Made by a program: the position numbers and the translations under genes
The notes under the pieces: generated by a model
What the model was told of the DNA's origin: nothing
The model's database searches: none
Seen by the model: only the letters and a program-made list of their open reading frames with translations
Shown here: positions 34,722 to 37,225 of the stretch, piece after piece
How positions within the stretch are numbered: the stretch's first letter is position 1
Layout of the letters: the number at the start of each line of letters is the position of its first letter
From: Nitrospiria bacterium
GTDB lineage: Bacteria; Nitrospirota; Nitrospiria; JACQBZ01
Assembly: GCA_035517655.1 (NCBI GenBank)
Contig: DATIYJ010000025.1
Location: forward strand, 1-37,225
Direction: 5' to 3'
Length of the DNA: 37,225 nucleotides

Positions 34722-35497
34722 AGAATTATCGACGCGGTATTTATTTGATTCCGAATTTGTTGACGACGGGAAACCTCTTCAGCGGTTTTTATTCCCTCAT
34801 TGCGGTATTCAACGCCGACTACCTGCGGGCCGCCCTGGCCATCCTGGTGGCGATGGCCTTCGACGTGCTGGACGGAAAATCGGCCCGGCTGACGAAGACG
34901 ACGAGCCGCTTCGGCGTCGAATACGACTCGCTGGCCGACATCGTCTCCTTCGGCGTGGCCCCGGGTTTGTTGATCTATTCCTGGGCCCTGAGCAGCTACG
35001 GACGCGTGGGCTGGGTCGCGGCCTTCCTTTTCGTGGCCTGCGGGACGCTGCGGCTCGCGCGCTTCAACGTCCAGGTCGGAACGGTCGAAAGCAAGCATTT
35101 CGTCGGGCTCCCGATCCCGGCCGCGGCGGGGGTGATCGCCTCGCTGGTGGTGCTGGACCATCATATCCTGCGGATGGGAAGCGAGATCAAGCCGCTCCTG
35201 ATCCTTGGGCTGATTTATACGCTGGCCTTTCTGATGGTCAGCACGTTTCGCTACCGGAGCTTCAAGGATTTTCACCTGCGGGGCCGCAAACCCTTTCACA
35301 TGCTGGTCTCGGCCGTCTTGGTCCTGATCATTCTCGCGGCCGAACCCCAGGTCCTGTTGTTCGTCCTGTTTGCGGGATACGCGCTCGCCGGGGTGATCGA
35401 GCGGCCGCTCACCGCGATGATCCGAAAAATGCTGAAACATCCCGCGCCGGCCCGTCATTCTTCGTCCGTGCCGCCGACGGGGCCGAACGTCCCTTGA
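34718..35497 (+). CDS. pssA: CDP-diacylglycerol-serine O-phosphatidyltransferase
   Basis: PssA makes phosphatidylserine, the substrate of Psd. The 259-residue membrane protein has the CDP-alcohol phosphotransferase signature DG-x2-AR-x8-G-x3-D-x3-D (DGKSAR ... G ... D ... D, residues about 50-72). Around eight hydrophobic segments match type II PssA. I choose ATG 34718, which overlaps the psd stop. The longer upstream frame is psd in another phase. The leuA promoter -35 begins inside its last codons. Confidence 0.95.
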   Translation: MKNYRRGIYLIPNLLTTGNLFSGFYSLIAVFNADYLRAALAILVAMAFDVLDGKSARLTKTTSRFGVEYDSLADIVSFGVAPGLLIYSWALSSYGRVGWVAAFLFVACGTLRLARFNVQVGTVESKHFVGLPIPAAAGVIASLVVLDHHILRMGSEIKPLLILGLIYTLAFLMVSTFRYRSFKDFHLRGRKPFHMLVSAVLVLIILAAEPQVLLFVLFAGYALAGVIERPLTAMIRKMLKHPAPARHSSSVPPTGPNVP

Positions 35498-35523
35498 CAG
35501 ATTCAAGGGCTTCCTGCCATAAT
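35494..35523 (+). promoter_or_regulatory. Promoter for the leuA T-box leader
   Basis: A perfect TTGACA (35494-35499), which contains the pssA stop TGA, is followed after 18 bases by CATAAT (35518-35523, five of six). Transcription would begin near 35530, just ahead of the T-box structure. Confidence 0.75.
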
Positions 35524-35529
35524 GAAGAC

Positions 35530-35752
35530 GTTTAAAGGCTGTGATGAGGAGTAGTAGGTCCGTTTAAGGGACCGAACTCGCCTCGGAGCCGCGCCGGTGA
35601 ATGAAAAGTAATCGGCGTCGTCCCGCCCGCGTGAAGGGCCAATGAAGGGTTCTCGCAGCCGGGAACCAAATCAGGGTGGTACCACGAAGGAAGAGCCTTC
35701 GTCCCTGCATCGCGCCGAATCGATCCGGTGCGGCAGAGACGAGGGCTTTTTT
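35530..35752 (+). promoter_or_regulatory. T-box riboswitch (leucine, CUC specifier), very short Stem I
   Basis: The T-box core AGGGTGGTACCACG (35673-35686) is unmistakable; its TGG would pair with the NCCA end of uncharged tRNA. Stem I can be built from GGCT/AGCC (35537-40 with 35587-90), a kink-turn-like GTGATGA/GGA, then GAGG/CCTC (35546-49 with 35581-84). Next comes an AGTA/GAA loop-E specifier bulge and a 5-bp GGTCC/GGACC stem closed by a 7-base loop. The specifier is CTC (35577-35579), a leucine codon. The usual long distal half of Stem I is missing. Stem II (CGCCGGT/ATCGGCG, 35592-35617) carries its own GAA/AGTA motif. Stem III is GGTTC/GAACC. The antiterminator (35673-35706) competes with a strong terminator. 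Uncharged tRNA-Leu should allow leuA transcription. Confidence 0.92.
35695..35752 (+). terminator. T-box-controlled intrinsic terminator
   Basis: GCCTTCGTC (35695-35703) pairs with GACGAGGGC (35738-35746), extended by inner CTGC/GCAG and CGCGCCG/CGGTGCG stems, and is followed by six T (35747-35752). The 5' strand overlaps the antiterminator, as expected for a transcriptional T-box. Confidence 0.9.
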
Positions 35753-35836
35753 ATTTATGGCTGAAGGGCCTAAACCCAAACACCCTTAGTAATAGCAGGT
35801 ATCATTTCAACGAGCAAAGCGAGCGAGAGGGGGAGG

Positions 35837-35877
35837 CTCCGGTGGCTTCGCCACCGGAGGGGGCGACGTGAGCCCCT
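35837..35877. repeat. Two adjacent hairpins in the leuA leader
   Basis: CTCCGGTGG and CCACCGGAG (35837-35859) form a perfect 9-bp stem around CTTCG. It is followed at once by GGGGCGACGTGAGCCCC (35861-35876 region), whose core GGGGCGA..CGTGAGCC resembles the 28-bp palindrome at 553 and 8811. A purine-rich run of GAGCGAG units precedes them. They lie between the T-box terminator and the leuA ribosome site. The rest of 35753-35894 holds no gene. Confidence 0.6.
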
Positions 35878-35894
35878 AAAAATAGGAGTAAACC

Positions 35895-37225
35895 ATGACA
35901 CGCATGATTAAAATCTTCGACACCACGCTGCGCGACGGCGAGCAGTCGCCCGGCGCGAGCATGAACGTGGAAGAAAAGGTGATGATCGCGAAGCAGCTGG
36001 CCCGGCTTAACGTGGACATCATCGAGGCCGGCTTCGCCTTCAGCTCGCCCGGTGATTTCGAAGCCGTGAAGCGGATCGCCCACGAGGTGGAAGGGCCCGT
36101 GATCGCAAGCCTCGCCCGCGCCAAGCCGGAAGACGTGGACAGCGCCTGGGAAGCGCTCAAGGGCGCGCCCAAGGTGAGGATCCATACCTTCATCTCGACC
36201 TCCGACATCCATCTCAAACACCAGTTCCGCCTGACGCGCGAGCAGGCGCTCAAGCGCGCGGTCGAGATGGTCGAGCGGGCGCGCGGCTATGTCGAGGACG
36301 TCGAGTTCTCGCCGATGGACGCGACCCGTTCGGACGAAACCTACCTCTGCGAAGTCCTCGAAGCCGTCATCGCGGCCGGGGCCAAAACGGTCAACATCGC
36401 CGACACGGTCGGCTACTCCATCCCGCATGAGTTCGGATCCTTGATCCGGATGATTCGCGAACGCGTCCCGAACATCAAACAGGCCGTGATCTCGGTCCAT
36501 TGCCACAACGACCTCGGCCTGTCCACGGCCAATTCGCTCGCGGCCGTCTCGGAAGGGGCCGGACAGGTGGAGTGCACGATCAATGGGATCGGGGAGCGGG
36601 CCGGAAACGCCGCGCTGGAGGAAGTCGTGATGACACTGCGGACGCGCCGCCATCTCTTCGGGGCCGACACGCAAATCCGCACCGAGGAGATCACCAAGAC
36701 CAGCCGCCTGGTGAGCAAGATCACCGGCATGGCGGTCCAGCCGAACAAGGCGGTGGTGGGGGCCAACGCCTTTGCGCACGAATCGGGCATCCATCAGGAC
36801 GGGCTGCTCAAGGAGAAGATGACCTACGAGATCATGACGCCGGCCTCGGTCGGCCTCGGCCAGAGCCATCTCGTCCTGGGCAAGCATTCCGGCCGCCACG
36901 CGCTCAAACAACGTCTGGAAGAACTCGGCTACCGGCTGACCGAGGAGGAATTGAACGCGGCCTTCGAGCGGATGAAGCGTCTCGCGGACCAGAAGAAGGA
37001 AATTTTCGACGAAGACATCGAAACGATCGTGAACGAGGAACTGTCCAGGATCCCCGAAACCTACGTTCTCCGCAAGATCCACGTCGAGAGCGGGAGCGAG
37101 ACGACGCCCACCGCCACGGTCGAGCTGGCCGTGAACGGACAGACGGCCCGGAACGTCGCGAAAGGCGACGGCCCGGTGGACGCCGCCTATAAAACGATCG
37201 CGGCCATCACCCAGACGAAGAGCCG
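35895..37225 (+). CDS. leuA: 2-isopropylmalate synthase (3' end beyond window)
   Basis: LeuA condenses acetyl-CoA with 2-oxoisovalerate, the first committed step of leucine synthesis. The visible 443 residues start with [17 protein letters not shown], the HMGL-type catalytic motif with metal-binding aspartate. [17 protein letters not shown] supplies the metal histidines, and [15 protein letters not shown] and [15 protein letters not shown] follow. The C-terminal leucine-sensing domain begins near residue 400 and is cut by the window end, so feedback inhibition is likely. ATG 35895 has TAGGAG upstream. The frame stays open to the last base. Expression is governed by the T-box upstream. Confidence 0.96.
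   Translation, partial: MTRMIKIFDTTLRDGEQSPGASMNVEEKVMIAKQLARLNVDIIEAGFAFSSPGDFEAVKRIAHEVEGPVIASLARAKPEDVDSAWEALKGAPKVRIHTFISTSDIHLKHQFRLTREQALKRAVEMVERARGYVEDVEFSPMDATRSDETYLCEVLEAVIAAGAKTVNIADTVGYSIPHEFGSLIRMIRERVPNIKQAVISVHCHNDLGLSTANSLAAVSEGAGQVECTINGIGERAGNAALEEVVMTLRTRRHLFGADTQIRTEEITKTSRLVSKITGMAVQPNKAVVGANAFAHESGIHQDGLLKEKMTYEIMTPASVGLGQSHLVLGKHSGRHALKQRLEELGYRLTEEELNAAFERMKRLADQKKEIFDEDIETIVNEELSRIPETYVLRKIHVESGSETTPTATVELAVNGQTARNVAKGDGPVDAAYKTIAAITQTKS

Overview
The window comes from a GC-rich Gram-negative bacterium. LpxC (lipid A), YqgE, several lipobox lipoproteins and a BcsA/BcsG exopolysaccharide locus point to an outer membrane. The order ilvB-ilvH-ilvC-psd-pssA-leuA, the split glycine decarboxylase (GcvPA/GcvPB) and a leucine T-box on leuA fit Nitrospirota or Desulfobacterota-like lineages best. 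That placement is inference from gene content. I see no insertion sequence, phage gene or CRISPR array, so this looks like core chromosome.

Layout. (1) 1-3429: yajQ (+) faces a TM0106-type nuclease (-), which lies downstream of a 47-residue membrane protein and lpxC. (2) 3430-11422, all minus: a tightly overlapping operon livG-livF-gcvT-gcvPA-nudix-gcvPB-yjbQ-sdhA, with most junctions sharing 1-4 bases. (3) 11488-18219: an LEA2 lipoprotein (+), livM and livH (-), an unassigned pair of a polytopic membrane protein and a vWA lipoprotein (+), then yqgE and livK (-). The branched-chain amino acid transporter is therefore split into three transcription units. (4) 18424-22709: a GT39-like/LmeA-like fusion (+), then on minus rplI and a separate rph-rdgB-tRNA-Pro-tRNA-Arg unit in which rdgB ends inside the tRNA. 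(5) 22802-27676, minus: bcsA with two PilZ domains, bcsG, and a secreted protein made of two near-identical halves. (6) 27737-30508: tRNA-Leu, a seven-repeat propeller lipoprotein and a LysM protein. (7) 30541-37225, plus: ilvB-ilvH-ilvC-psd-pssA, then a separate promoter, a transcriptional T-box riboswitch and leuA, which is cut by the window edge.

How the genes work together. livKHMGF imports branched-chain amino acids, and ilvBHC plus leuA makes them. LeuA is apparently controlled by uncharged tRNA-Leu through the T-box, and the presence of its C-terminal domain suggests feedback inhibition as well. gcvT/PA/PB supplies glycine cleavage, but gcvH and lpd are not here. psd and pssA make phosphatidylethanolamine, which is the expected phosphoethanolamine donor for BcsG.

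The strongest unusual signals are: the leuA T-box, whose Stem I is very short yet carries a clear CUC specifier; the rdgB/tRNA-Pro overlap downstream of RNase PH; the bcsA-bcsG locus with tandem PilZ domains and no bcsB or bcsC; the unassigned membrane/vWA pair; and a dispersed 28-bp palindrome, one copy of which supplies the stop codons of two convergent genes.
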